A stretch of 64,000 nucleotides of DNA from Spirometra erinaceieuropaei (GCA_902702965.1 CACRXP010000093.1:1013447-1077446), one strand, 5' to 3'; shown: positions 10,581-23,831, numbered from the stretch's first letter. Notes: a model not told the origin generated them from the letters alone. Numbers and translations: made by a program.

Positions 10581-13500
10581 ACTTTGTTAAATAAGAACAG
10601 GTGTAAAAAAAGAAAAATATATAAGAAATATTATGGGCAGTGTCGCGTTGTTTAGAAATATTGATTTATTTTGAAAAGGCCAATACACTGAAAACGTCTA
10701 AAATGGTTCTAATCTAGTAAACTTCATTTTTAGATATTCAGAATGTATTCTTATAACAAAAACGTAGTACATATGAATGCAGACATACAATTTTGTCTAA
10801 TAACAGTTTTCAAGAGAAGGTTACATATAAATATCGTTTAATAAGTATAGTGATTTCATATATGACGGTTTGTCAACTGCCTACATTCCGAGGTTAGATT
10901 CCAAAACAGTTTTTTTCAGTGTTTTGTTTTTCTTGACTATTCGGAATTAAATGAGATGAGGTTCAACAAGAGAACCTGGAGTTTGCTTGATCTCGCCGAT
11001 GGGACGTCGAAGTATCAAACGTTTTCATAAGGTAACATGCCAGTAGGTGCCTAATTAATTTAAATAGAACTGACAGGCGTAATCGTAAACTTACCATTTT
11101 TGATTTCTAAAGAGAACCTTTCTTCTGTTAAATAAATTTACACCTTTCGTTCGTTTTGGATTACGTTGAGCTTCAGATCGGACTTGAAATATTGCAAAAT
11201 ATGTCATGATCCGTCCACAACGAAAGTCAGCAACTAATATATATTTGATCAACAAGTTGACTTTTTCAATAAGTTATCTCTTTAAGAAGCGCTTTATTAC
11301 TGCAATCCATTGACAGACCTCTATGTACTTTGCATTTTTGCTTGGCATAACCAAGTAAAAATGTAACACTTTTTGCCGTTTTTTTCACGTTCCTAAGAAA
11401 TAATAATAACTTTCTGTCGTAAACGCAAGAACATGCCTTTTTCTATATATTGATGTAATTTCCACTGGTTTTTGGCGCTTTTAGACTCCGTTCTTCGATT
11501 GCGAATGCACGGAATAGCGCCCATGTAAATAGTGATATTTTGGTGAAACTATTAGTGTTTTGCTCGTTCGATTTCTGAATAAAGTATGCGCAAAGGCTGC
11601 AATACGCGACAAGTAGTATTTCATATGTCTAAAGCTGGAAATGACCATTCCGCGGTGGTGATCTATGTGATATCAGGTAGAATTTTCCAAACGGCAAAAG
11701 AGTTTCAGCCCATTTAAACGAAGGAATACATATCTGCGTTATTACTGCAAATTAGGGCACCACATCAACCACAACTGCTAATTTGACACTTAGGAATTGA
11801 TAAAACCTCTGATTTTTTTGAAATAACCTTTATATTAGCGGGGTTATCACCACGGTTAAAATCGGACATAAAACGGAATTTTTAGTCCGGCTAAATCTGT
11901 CTATTAAAACTCATGCGAGTAAATTACTATCATTTCAATGGGAAAAGTCGCTCTGATGCGTCACTGGAGTCTAGGACATGTATCAGCATAGGAAATTGCA
12001 CAAATATATTCCATTGTCCATTAACGCTAAAATATACTGATATTTTAGTTAGCTGGCCTTGATTAAAGTTAATGGCAGGCAGCCAGTTAACAAACAGTTG
12101 AACACCGTGGTGGCCTCCACGGGACAGATTATTGGGGAACCAGTCCGAAAGTGGTAAGAGTTTTACTCTACGGCAAATTTGAAAATCACCTGCCGATTGT
12201 AGTCGATTCGGTCCCCTAGGCGGGTGAGCAGTTTACATGCTCACTTTTATGTTTTCGGCAAGTCCCGCGCAGACCTCAGAACACCAGTTCGTTAAGAAAC
12301 GTGGATAAATCTTGTAGGAAGGACTGCCTCCCAGGACAGCGACATTCATTAGAGTAACTTTGGGTTTACCTCATTTTTGTAACAAGTGGAATCTTTACAG
12401 CATGTTATTAGTCGCATCTGTTGCTGTTCATAGCGGAGGGGGAACTACTGGTTTTGTTATCTTGACTTGCATACAGGAAATGGCGATCACAGTATTTCAG
12501 CGAGCAGCAGTATTTACACGTTGGGTAAATTGCATTTGAATTATCTGATGATGATTGTGCCTTACGGCTTTTGTCCAGCCCATCGATTAGACCGCTTCAG
12601 ATATACTCAGGGCGCTTTATCCGCTCATCCTGTGTGTTTTGTTAGTATGTCTAAAAATCCCCATTTTGGGATTTTTTCTTCAAGTATTTTGAATAACTTC
12701 TAATGAATTTTTTTAGCAGTATATACATAATAACTTATATGCCATTTTCCTGGTTGATGGTATCCTGGCAAAATAAACACATATATTTTTGAGAAAGTAA
12801 AATTTATGTGTTAATTCAAGTAAAGAAAGGCGCCGCCGCTAACCCCGCGAACACGTGTTCTTCCCACATTGTTGTTTTTACTAACTGTATTCACAAAAAT
12901 GCATACATGCAATTGCGCACTTAATAAATGCACGCCTTTTACTGCCTTTGGAAAAATTTGGGACACTACTTAGTGAACATCCTTTTTTTTCCTGTTTATT
13001 CTATACCAACCTATGTCGTTGGATGAAGTAAGTCCATAAAAAACTGGCGAAAACCATTTCTGGGCTGGGCAGGTAACTTAACCCAAATGTCTTTAAACGC
13101 ACGACGTCCGGTGGGGTCTCCCATGCCAAATGTTTAATGCGTTATTTGTGGTATTTTGTGGTATTTTGAATATCATTACGCGTGTAAATCACAACATGTC
13201 ACAGCGAAAAATATTATTTTCCAATATACTTGAGAACACACTAGAGAACGTGGAAGCGCATCTGGTTGACTGAATCTCCCATTCGACAATCTAGTAAAAA
13301 AGGTTGTAGCGAAAGAAATAAAAAGGGGAACAATTTAGTTTTTTTTCCACTTTTGCAGGAAAACCTTAAATGTAATACACAATTCGCAAAATTTTACATA
13401 TATTCCCACTATTTTTCTTTCAGCACACGTTACACATAACATTAGGCGCTTCCATAGAATCCGTGCATATTTGACAAGTGCTGGCGTGCAACGCTATTTA

Positions 13501-14032
13501 CAGAACACATGCTGCAATCCAAATAAAGACTTATTACCCCAGCGAAGTCAAATTTGATGCACATAAATGCTCGATTATTGAGAACGGTGCAGTGACAAAA
13601 TAATGATAAAAACAAATGGTTGACCTACTTGATCAAATGAAGAAAAACTTGCGGCACTTCAACGATACATACGAATTGAATTGGGTTCGCTTCACATATT
13701 GTTCCTACTACAGTCTGTGTTATGTATTGTTGCATACCCCTCCATCCAAAAGTTTACACGGCTGCATGGGGCCTCGCTTTCTGCTTTTAGATTATCCCCA
13801 GATTGCAGGCATTTATTCTTGTGTAAAGTTTTGATGAATGAAAAAATTTATAAATCTGTCACAACACCTATTAATTACCTGAGCCTGCTAGTCATCTGGT
13901 GGTTTAGATGTATTACTTAGGAAATCCTTCTTGGACAGTCAGTTTACTATATCCCATTTGGTGGTTTCCAGATGTTGCAGTAAAGTGGATGGGGAAACCT
14001 GACTCATTCGTGTTTAAACTCGAGTCCTCACC
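10581..14032. other. AT-rich intergenic sequence
   Basis: No frame here has a recognisable domain. The open frames at 12467-12703 and 13616-13920 lack motifs and splice support. A short imperfect tandem (GTGGTATTTT twice) lies near 13147-13167. Otherwise I see nothing to annotate. Confidence 0.5.
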
Positions 14033-14112
14033 GGGGCCTCGTAGCTCTGGCGGCTAGAGCGTTTGCTGTACCAAAGCATACCCTCCTGTCCTTGGTTCAT
14101 ATCCAACCGGGG
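14033..14112 (+). repeat. tRNA-like SINE head
   Basis: The start GGGGCCTCGTAGCTC, the A-box-like TAGCTCTGGCGGC from 14042 and the B-box-like TTGGTTCATATCC ending at 14104 have tRNA spacing. The 3' side does not pair with the 5' acceptor strand and the B box is off consensus, so this is a SINE head or tRNA pseudogene rather than a tRNA gene. It differs from the SINE at 174-336, so it would be a second family. Confidence 0.55.
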
Positions 14113-14510
14113 CGTCAACTTTTTCGTACTTGGGTTAAGGCAAATTATTTGAAATCTGACACAAAACCTAATACTATTATGTTTAGGGTTCATCAGCAAG
14201 GATGACCGTTAGTGAACGCGGGACCAGAAATTGACCTAAAACCCCAGTTAGTCGCAGGTGGTCGTATTTTGCCTAATTAGCAATAAACTATACATGGAAA
14301 TATGCTGAATAGGAGATAGTGAGCAAATTCCCGCCTGGGTTGCAGTAAATTTAGCGATTTGCAATAACTCGTGAACGAAAATCCAAAACGCTGTTTTTAA
14401 ATTAGGCATGTGATGATTTACTGGGCATTTACGGAGCACAGCAGCCCACACAAAAGTAAATTGTTCAAACTAAGATTTATGTTCTAAGAAAATTCGAAGC
14501 GCCAATACAC

Positions 14511-14542
14511 AGAGGGAGAGAGAGGGAGAGAGAAAAAGAGAA
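14511..14542. repeat. GA-rich microsatellite
   Basis: Imperfect GAGGGAGA units grade into GAGAAAAAGAGA. Confidence 0.8.
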
Positions 14543-15787
14543 ATTCATTGCAAATCAACTGCGTCCGACGGCTTTAAATGTTACATCTCTGCATACTTTT
14601 TCTGATAAAATGACACATAGGGCCCTGTCACCGTAATGAAGAACTGAATCTAAATAATGTTGTTTCTGAATTTCGTCGTTAGTCCTTCACATCACTCGTC
14701 TACTTATGATTTACTTTTTTTTCAAAATAAACCTTTAATATCCCTAAGCATGCTCTATTTAGCAGTTCAGACATGTTTGATGTTTATGTTGAAGAAAATT
14801 GCTAAAATGCCGTTACAAAATGTCCTTACTATCATTTTTGAACGATGCTATGCCCGACCTGACGTGAATTACGTCCGTAATACTTGTCCTGACATTAAAA
14901 ACATATGTGAACAAAACAGATTTATTTGTAAATCTTATCACGGCACAATGTGCTCTTACAAAGTGAACTTTGGGAAAATGTAGACAGGCGTTCGCACAAA
15001 TAACAAAAGCAAGTATCCATTGTGCGCCCAACTGTAGAATGCGCATGCCCTTAAACCATCTTCCTGTTAAGGAACGCTTTGAATCGAATCCGTCTAAAAC
15101 AAATTAATCCAACTTTACATGCCCCATAATACATCTTGCAGTATGAACTTTAGGTGAAAAATGTGAAAAAGATTCCTAAAAGCCATAGGCAAAACAAAAG
15201 TTGCCGGTGTTGTATTTTACACGTTACAGAACCGGATTTACAAGCATTGTAAATCCTTTTTCATTTGTGCACTTTACCAGCTCAATGTCAGGAAGGATAG
15301 CTAATTAAAGTAAAAGCGTGATTTGTATTACTTATCTCGCTTTTTGGAGGTCAAAAGAGGCAGATTGTATGTTTCTTTTGTACTCAAAATGAAAGCCGTC
15401 GAAGCTGGTTGCTATTTTCTCATTTTGTTCATCCTCTGTGTGCGATTAATGTGTCATTTATGAAAACGAGGAATAACGTAAGGCTTAGAATTGAGACCTG
15501 CGGGACGCCACTCGCCGCGCTTACCTATGAGGATTTTGACGCCCGCCCTGCACTTGTTGGGACCGTTCAAGCAAAAATGTTCTGGATCCCTAAAAGAAGG
15601 CCTCCACAAATTCCATCGTTGTACAGTTTGTGCAAGAAACATTGTGGGGCAAGCTGTCGAAGGCAGTTGTTAACTAGATTTAAATGGCGTGCACCACTTT
15701 GCTCTCGAGTTAACACAGCACATTCGTAAGACAGGACCTACCACTTCAAAAGCCGCATTGGGCATTAAAGAGGCTTTGCTTTATAAA

Positions 15788-15870
15788 AGATCTTATTAAC
15801 GATCTTGATTGACGGTCCATGATTTAACGATCTTATTAACGATGTTTATTAACGATCCACGATTTTTCAA
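15788..15870. repeat. Two-copy ~40-bp tandem repeat with TTATTAACGAT motifs
   Basis: The word GATCTTATTAACGAT occurs at the start of each unit. Related words (TTATTAACGATCCACGATTT, ATTGACGGTCCATGATTTA) end each unit, giving two diverged direct copies about 40 bases apart. Confidence 0.7.
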
Positions 15871-18119
15871 CACATGGACGTAAGACTTACCAGCCTGTAG
15901 TTATTCACAGACGCGCGATTTCGGCAATTGATAACTTGCACGGAGGCCATCAAGCAATTAGCGCACCAGTGCACAACAATCCTTTATGAAGTGGAGGTCT
16001 TTTAATTACCATAGTTATGTGGTAGCATAGCGAATGCATGCGATAAATACTGTCAGTTTCTGTGCATGAGTCACACGTTTCTGGGATGGATTCTGATAAC
16101 GGGTTCAAGTGAGAAGCCGAAACGTCAGGTGAATGCAACCCTTGTTCCAGCAATCGCTTCTTCGGCTTGTTAATGTCATCCGTCCCAGTATCTGAAGTTG
16201 CTTTAACTCAAGTTGGGCTTAATTGCTAAAAATAAACCGCGCAGTTTTCATTGCTGAGCAGACACTACGAAGCGAGCCTAGCGGACTTTGTGCCCAAGGT
16301 TGGCAAATCCAATAATTGCTCGTGTGACTTAATAATATTTTCTAATAGCTTAGTGAGATAAAAAGCCGTTATGAAATAGTTTCAAAGGTATATTGCATAT
16401 TTGTTCAATGCTTCGTATGGGTCTGCACAAAGGGGAATAGCCGTTTTATATTCTTGCAAGGAAAAGGTGCACAATTAAGACCTATCGACATAATGGATAT
16501 GGTTTTCGGGGCAGAGAAAAGCTTCTTACAAAATGCATTTTTTTATCTTCAAAAAGGTGAAAAAATAACGACCTAAGCAAAGGAAAATTAGGCCAACTCT
16601 CCGGTCGTCGTAGCTGACATCAAAGGTAGCGCACTATATAGGGCAGAACAAGTAATATAAATGGTCCTGAATTTCTACTAGTCATGTCCTTTTTGGGATC
16701 CAAATCGGTAATATGTGCTTGAAAAATGACAAGTATCTTCAATCATATGATATAAATTAAATGAAAATTCCACAAAACTGCGAATTATTAAACATACCTT
16801 TGTGATGTTGGAAACTGTGTGCAATCTGAAATAATTCAAATACAGTTGCTTGCCCATGATATTTCGCCCTTCCCTATTTATCCCCAAGTTTTTATATGAT
16901 CTTTAATAATCGACGTAATAGAAAGTATCAGAAGTCGGATTTTAACAATAATTCGATTTTTAAATGTGACTTCTCAAAGCAGCATTGTAACTAATCCTAT
17001 TGAAACGATCTGCTGTTGTCTGCATAAAAACCATATAGGGTGCAGTTTGTAACCATATCTTAAGTGGAACAGACGGTCCCAAATTTAACACTAGTAGTCA
17101 TCTTCCTTAAAAAATAATCAAATAGACTAACAAACTTCGGTTAACAACGGACCCCGCTACATTTTCTGAGTAACAAAGATAGTGGCTATCCCATCGATTA
17201 AAAGAAATCCAAAAGAATATTCCTGGCTAAATCACACTAATTCTTAAAGAACGGTTACATAAAAACCTCACTAGTAGGCTATTATTAAACGGTATTTAAT
17301 TTGTAATGTCATATTGTTTACGCTTTGCATATAAGAATATATCCTATGCGTTTATAAAAGCGAATGTTTCTAAATTACAGCAATTTTTGGACGTTTTCGG
17401 GCTATAACGCTTTGCTTACAAATCTGTATTTCTAAACGCAACACTGCCTTTAACATGTTTTTTATTTTTTAATTCGTTCAACCTTCTGCTTGATTAACAT
17501 AGACACTGAATTGATAAAATAGTGTCGGTTTGTGACGGGTAGGCAGTCACTAGTAAATGTTGACATGCTTAATGATTTAGGTCACGCACTGTATGCTTCT
17601 TATCGTCTTTTTCAAAGTTTGGGCGTGTAAGTATAAGTCGACGTGATAAATGCAAATATTCTCACTTTATTTTTTTCAGATAATATGATCATTTAACCGC
17701 TACGTTTTTGAAGGCTAATTCAGATTGCGCACAAGTTGCCGGATACGTGATTAGTGAGAGCAAGGCAAAATGCCTCCCCCCAAAACGAAGGTGTATGTTA
17801 TGTGTCCATATGCTAGTCACTTATACTTTCTCATACGTCACTTAACCGGACAGATTAGAATTTGCAATCTGAAGTATGCATTTTCTCCAACATAGCTCGG
17901 TAGACCGAAGAGAGTATAATTACAAAATTAAGGTATTGGATTTTCAGAAAATCAAACATCAAAATGCCAATGGTCAGTATGGACAGCCACCTTTCCACCC
18001 ATACAATTTTACCGTATCCATTCTGTTCTTCCTGACTGTAATAGGGAAGCAATCAGACGTTTGACAGCGGAACATGCGTCATGCTGAAACTCGTGATCAT
18101 TATATATGGCATGCGTCGT

Positions 18120-18310
18120 TTGCATTCGCTTCACACACCTTAATTCAGTCTCTATTTTCTGATCGTTTTCTGATTTGCTGTTGTTCTCCTGTTTTGCTTC
18201 GCATCTCTTCTCCTGCTGGTGTTTCCTATATCATTGCTGTCGACCTAGTGAAACAGGGAATTTTCAAAACGGCAAGCAAGTGCGCTAGCTCCGTAAGTAT
18301 GAATAACCAT
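18120..18310 (+). pseudogene. Rex1/CR1-like RT C-terminal fragment
   Basis: The plus-strand translation around 18200-18290 contains SPAGVSYIIAVDLVKQ. This matches the C-terminal region SAAGVSYHILVDITVQ of the Rex1-like element at 39603-42740, and the shared nucleotide word CTGCTGGTGTTTCCTAT supports it. The preceding CTGTTGTTCTCC...TTTTGC also parallels that element. The fragment is inverted relative to the related pieces at 18540-19690, so the copy was scrambled after insertion. Confidence 0.65.
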
Positions 18311-18539
18311 GCCATATCATTAAAATATCCTCAATGGTAAACGCAAAATTGCCCGCAAAATATATGCAAGCAACATAAATGGTGCGCAATTTTGAACACC
18401 TTGTACTATTTCATGTTAGCCATGTAATCTTTTCGTTAACAATCGAAAAGAGAGTAAAAGCTAGAACGTGAGAATGCGAAAGCCAGTCGGCACAACAGGG
18501 GCTCTCTCGAATCATCCAGATTTAATTACAAAAGTGACA

Positions 18540-18790
18540 CAACATCCGGTCTGACAGCTGTTGATCCGCCGGCCTTTTAAGGTGTTCCTCAAATGTCGCC
18601 ACAGATAGGGGTGGGATGGCGCATGGTAAACGGTAAATGTTGTTTGAAGAAAGATAGTAGTGATTGTCACTAGAAGTATGAGTTTTACTCCAATAGTCTA
18701 AATCAGTATCCATGTGTGTCAGTGTGCTAGGACGGCGAGTGAGGCGCTTAAGATACTTCCAAACTCCCACAGAGGAAGGAGAAAAATAGG
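18540..18790 (-). pseudogene. Rex1-like fragment, EN-RT linker region
   Basis: The plus strand here resembles 41130-41360 of the Rex1-like element. Shared features are a TTTT-A/G-AG-TGTT-CCTCAAATGT-like word, CGCATGGT-GGTAAA-TTTGTTT and GAGGCGCTT-AGAT-CTTCCAAACT. The element is read on the minus strand. All frames are closed by stops. It probably derives from the same insertion as 19235-19690. Confidence 0.6.
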
Positions 18791-19234
18791 GAAGGAATAA
18801 GTGAACTTCTGACAACTAAGCAGGTGATTCAATATGGCAAACTCGTTTTTCTTGAGATGAAAACATCCATAATGTTCTCACGTCATCCTCACTTGTAGAG
18901 GAGCTACTGTTGTGTACAAAGACTTTTACATAGGAAGAGGAATATATATCCAGTGTTGAAGACAAGATCATCAATGCCTAAGCTTCTGATGGGACGTAGG
19001 CTGACGCGAATAATTTAATCGCACAATAGAATACGATGCTATCAGTACAATAAGGCTAGTTTTAGTGAAATAAAGTCAAAAAACGGACTAGGGCATTTTC
19101 AAAATATAAAGGAATTTAATTACTAAAAACTATAATACCTTTGAAATAACTTAACAAATGGGTTCGCATTTAACAGCAATAATATATATCAAATCATAGA
19201 ATAAGTTTGTAAGTGCCTTCAGTTGCTGCATCAA

Positions 19235-19690
19235 TGTTGGTTGACAAAAATAACATCGTCTACTTATCAGTTAAAATTATATATTTTCTTTAAATTAGAA
19301 AGCAAAAGAGGTACGGAAGAGTAACTAGCTGCAAATCAGTGCCAACATTTAACCACGTCTCCTAAAGACAAATCATCACAGTTTAACTGTTTTACTTTAT
19401 ATGCTCCACACCCTGGACGTTCTTGAAGAGTTAACTACAATTTGTCCACATGAGGCCTGGAATCGACAACTTGTTCTTGGCTGACGATAGGCGGCGCGTT
19501 TGCAACCAAGCCTCTGTTTTTCCAATGCATAGGTTTTTGTGGATGTAAAGGTGAAATCGTCAGCGTAGAGTGCTCACAAATACGACATAATGTATGGAGA
19601 GTGCATTCATTTGAACCAGGAAGTCGTCAGTGAACCTGGCAATATTATTTCCTTAAAAAGGTGCTAGCGTACGGTAGAGATGACACCATC
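19235..19690 (-). pseudogene. Rex1-like LINE fragment, endonuclease region
   Basis: The plus-strand words ATTTAACCACGTCTCCTAAAGACAAATCA, shortened here to their core AACCACGTCTCCT, and GACAACTTGTT recur in order at 42270-42405. TTAAAAAGGTGCTAGCGTAC-G parallels 42696-42715 at the 5' end of that element. The spacing and order match over about 400 bases. No frame is open. It is an old copy of the same LINE family. Confidence 0.65.
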
Positions 19691-19841
19691 ATCTTAGTTT
19701 AGACAAACAAGAAATGTAGAAAGTCAATATATCAAAGGGAAATAGGCGGAGTAATGCACAGTTTCAAAAATCCGCACGTGACTGATGAGCGACAAAAACG
19801 CGCCCTTATTTTAAGTCATCGTAACACCTCGATGACTATGG

Positions 19842-19926
19842 AGAAATTCGAACCCACAACATAAAGGGACATGGTTATTTGCTGCCAAGATTTGGGCGAA
19901 CTGAGCTAAGCGGCGTTAATTGGAGC
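19842..19926 (-). repeat. tRNA-like SINE head, minus strand
   Basis: Read on the minus strand, the sequence begins GGCTCCAATTAACGCCGCTTAGCTCAG (core word CTTAGCTCAGTTCGCCC at 19896-19912) and has a strong B box, GTGGGTTCGAATTTC. A and B boxes are about 50 bases apart, as in tRNA genes. A non-tRNA body follows toward 19770. The cloverleaf is incomplete. Confidence 0.6.
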
Positions 19927-19929
19927 CGT

Positions 19930-21390
19930 AAGTTTGATCATTTATTAATCAAGTAATCGATCAGGCCTACTACAAAATCTCAAATTGGACAAAACTGATA
20001 ACGCAAACTTACTGCTTAATCAGGATTTCCTAATAAATACATGAGCAATACACTATATGGCTAACAGCTTAATTAACTAATGGGTTTTGGAGACATTTTA
20101 TAGAACTCTCTGCTCCCAGTGAGGCTTCGCAGATCAGAAACCTAGAGAATTGGCCGTATTCGAGCCCTCCCCTTGCTGTCTTAGGTCCAAGTTGCGCTGC
20201 GTTCGCCCAGTTTATCACAGATGGGTTAAAATGAATGTACGGCTAGTAAATCTGGAAGGTTCTAGCAGAGATTCATTCCGCTAAATTTATTCTCACACAT
20301 ATTATGCGCTCCTGAGTATTGAGATTATTTTCAAGTTTCAGACTCAGTGATTTCCGTTGAAAACTATGAGCCATAAATCAAAACCGCAATACCAGTTCAT
20401 TGGGTTTTTCTTCTGTGATTGCCAGGCAAGCAAATTGAATTATGGCTTTTCATTTAAACCTGATTAGTTATGCAAAGACGCACACCTCGTGTAAGAACGA
20501 TTTAACCTATAGCGATTAACCTTCCATAATATAACAATCTGCGAACCACTAAATTTCTATCTCTGTACAGGCATTTTAAAACCCAACTTTGGGCGCCTGA
20601 ACAATGAGCCCTGAGTTATCCATTTCTAAATTATATTGATTGTAGAAAAAAAGAACTATTTATAATATGAGTACTTGGGCGTGTTATGTGAAAGGATGAA
20701 ATTACTCATCTAGCTTCTTTTCTTTCTGCACACCATTTGATGTTGTTTTTTTATAAAAAGTAGGCTTGCCGTAATCGGCAGTTTCATGATACTATGGCAG
20801 GATACCAACGGGCCTTTAATAAAATTATTCATTAATTGTTTATAATTTAAGTGCAGACGATTTTGTTATGGACTTTTAAGTGATATACAGCTACTTTGAT
20901 TTCTGCTATCAGTATTTTGCACACTATCGTATTTTTATGCGATCAATTACAATATTCTAGAGTAGTCCATATCTGAAGAGGACATCGGCTTGCAATTAAA
21001 TCTGTCAAAGGCCATGCTAAGTTCGGTTTGAAATCAATATTTGAGAACATTCCTTGTAAAATACAATTTCCGCAGGTACTTTTAAAAAGCATTGAGAAAT
21101 GCAATAGCATATACGAAGCACACCAAGTCATAGAAAACAAACTTTAAACCACCTTTATGCATTTCGAATATCATTCTAAGAATGTTCGTGGTATAGGTTT
21201 TCAGCAAATTTTCTAACAGTTAAAAAGTCACTCGTAATTTTTGTAAGTCGACTGTCTTGAAAGTTACATCATATGTTTGTTAATTCGCGTTTGATGCTAC
21301 AATGTGCAGTTTCTAGCATCGTTTCTGGATTATCCTACCGCTAGTAACTTTAATAAACACATATAACTTGATGATCTGTATTATTTCCAG
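19930..21390. other. AT-rich sequence upstream of the 21.4-kb exon
   Basis: No further exon was found by eye. A weak B-box-like GTATTCGAGCCC lies near 20157-20168. Upstream exons of the following gene, if any, are not identifiable. Confidence 0.4.
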
Positions 21391-22087
21391 GAATTCCTAA
21401 GTGTCCTCGAACTGGCTATGACATTATTATCGAACATGTTGCTGAATACTTGGTGCTACGGGCAAACCACCACGGATTTGAGAAAGGGATGTTAAAAGAA
21501 AATAAATTGGCAACGTTCAAAATGATATTCCGTCTCCTATATCTACCTTTTAGCTGCAAATGTTTACGAGGCATATCACCTGAAAGCTACTGGCAGTATT
21601 GCCTTTCTTCAAATCCAGACACCGAGGTTATCATGGTGACATCGGTAAGGAGCAGACAAAGTTAAACTTACAACTTACTTGATTAAAGTGCTTACGGATA
21701 TTCTCCGTGTTTAAATATGTATGTTGTAATTAGATTCCTAACTTTATCTATATTTTAATTTCAACTCTAATACAATCATTTCAGGATTTAAAAAAAGGAA
21801 TTCCTTCTGAACGCATGAAAAAATGAATCATTGCTCGGCAGAGACTCCACGTTTTAACACTAAAGGCAACTCTGGACATTACTTACTGGAAAAACAATAA
21901 AAAGCCCCGAAATATGATTCGACTGTCCACACTGGAGCCGGTTCCACCAAGTACAAATATTCCTGACATTTCCTATGAACCGGTCGACCACAAGATACTA
22001 AATTTGTTAAATATGAGTGAAGACGACTTTTATTTGTTTCTAAGGAGAGGCTTTCTAAGTGCCCAATCCACTGACTGCCATCAGTGA
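21391..22087 (+). pseudogene. Unrecognised two-exon coding unit, copy 1 (one in-frame stop)
   Basis: Exon 1 (21391-21644) follows a TTATTTCCAG acceptor and ends at a GTAAGG donor. Exon 2 (21785-22087) follows an ATCATTTCAG acceptor and ends in TGA. The 140-base intron is phase 0 on both sides, so the frame passes through unchanged. Exon 1 has 84 full codons, starting IPKCPRTGYDIIIEHV and including SPESYWQYC. Exon 2 has 100 codons with DITYW, ten residues, RLS, and a C-terminus SEDDFYLFLRRGFLSAQ. Codon 14 of exon 2 (21824-21826) is TGA, so this copy is probably a pseudogene, unless the base is wrong or the exon limits differ. The same architecture occurs at 43770-47682, which argues for a real duplicated gene. 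The first two bases of exon 1 complete a codon from an unseen upstream exon. I do not recognise the family. There is no clear signal peptide or membrane segment in the visible part. Confidence 0.55.
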
Positions 22088-23831
22088 TTATCAGCATTAT
22101 TAAAAATGTTGTGCCCTAAAAATATGATTATATCGATGCGACAAATGTCTGTTTATCCGTTTACATATTGCACTTCTGTGATCAACTAATTAAACTAGCG
22201 AAATTATGCAAATAATGCTTTACCTTCTGAGCACATATTCTCCTATGTTAGACTGCAATAATGGGTTTTGTTGTCTTTTAGGCAGACGGTATATTACTGA
22301 TCATTAATGACCAGGTCTAGCCAAGGGTTTTTAGCGTTGGGCTGAAACATGTGTTCACTAACGCCAGCAAATATGATTGGATTTCAATCATTTCAATTTT
22401 ATTATTGGTAAGTATTTGGCTTTTGAACTGTGTTTTGTAAGAAACTTCCCCATAGGCGCAGCAGGTTCCAGACAGCATAAGTCACGCGTATTTTCGGAGT
22501 GCAGCTCGGATTTTAGTGTGTCGCGTTTACTTCGACGTTCCTTGATATGCTAGTTTCTGTTGTGCCATGGTTTCAATGACTATACGCCATCCTAAATGAA
22601 AGGAAGTGTAATCGGACGCCCTGTAGATATGCGGAGTGGACACATCTAAGCAAGAATGCACACGGCCCGTGGAAGTAGACTAACGTACGCATCTGTGTCC
22701 CCCTCTTCGTATGCGTGATAACTGACTATAAAGTAAAATTTGGAATATGGAACTCAAGTGTCATCAATCGGAAATTATGGGGTGCGCCGTTAGCAGAAAA
22801 TAAGGATGCCTGCATAACTTTATTCAAGCAGATGCCTTAGCAGTGCTAATAAATTAAGTAATAGCAGATGCGTATGCCAGAACAATAGGTTAATTAACCT
22901 GGGTTGTAAACTAAATCCATCCCAAAAGTGGCCGCAGATAAGGATGTTGAACGGGAAAGGAGTGTAGTATGTAGATGACGCAGCTCTCACGCAGTCGGCT
23001 GCTCCCATACACATAGGCAAAGTGGTATTTGATGCGTTGATTACTGGTTAGTCGTTAATTGCCAACATGTTGTGACCAGTGTGGATTTTAGCATGACAAT
23101 AATTCATAAACTTGGCTCACTGCCTGTGGAACTGTCAGTCGTCCCGCCCTCCAGCATGATAAATGCCACTGTGAAAGCAATGTAGCAACACTGAATTGGC
23201 GGAGGGAGGCCATTGCGTTCGTTGATCAGCAGAGAGTCAGTGAACCCCTTCGGCAGACCTTGACTCAAGCGGTTGTCCCTTCAAGCAATAATCCTGCTTT
23301 CGCCAGTCTAGGAGGTATGACTTAGTCCGTCGAGTTAGTGGCGACTAGAGAGCTAGCATCATTCCCCGCAGCTACAGCAACATGTTCGGCCATTCACGTC
23401 CGGAGTAATCCTCCAGTTTCAATTAGTCAATTACTTCGTTTGCAAATGCATCATCAGACTTTAAACTTCGATGTTGTCGTGAGCGATCGGAATCTGTAAC
23501 CTGTCAACGCCTCTCGGGAAAGGTATTTATACTAGTGAGACCGGAGTCTAATATATTATTATTTTGCGCTCGGATTGATATTTTAGTGTGTGTAAGCAGC
23601 ATGACAAGCCATCCAACGAATCGGTTATGTGAACATTTTCCTGTCTGTCACGACCGCGATTCGTCCAGACGAATCTCTGAGTAGAAATACTTATGCAAAC
23701 TGCCAATAATAAGATGCAAACATTCAGCATGACAGTTCGACCGTCACAATCGACGACTCCAACCGTTTGCTCCACAGCACGTCGAGGAAGAATAATTTAT
23801 TGGCCTCCCGAATTTCTCACCCGAAATTCTC
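22088..23831. other. Intergenic sequence with possible PLE scraps
   Basis: No supported gene. At 23400-23560 the minus strand carries CTGATGATGCATTTGCA followed by CGAAG, a tail motif like those near Penelope-like elements. At 23780-23815 the minus strand reads NKLFFLDVL, the same RT block as in the adjacent PLE (EKLFFFDVL). A fragment of a second PLE may therefore abut the left terminal repeat. The 23080-23400 block is less AT-rich than its surroundings and is unassigned. Confidence 0.4.

Larger units (their letters stand above)
14113..18073. other. AT-rich intergenic sequence
   Basis: There are several open frames of 60-110 codons (for example 14657-14983 and 15409-15729 on the plus strand), none recognised. 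A CTGATA...GCCGAAACGTC string near 16094-16125 resembles the conserved 3' tails of Penelope-like elements and a broken hammerhead core (see findings). No gene is supported. Confidence 0.5.
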
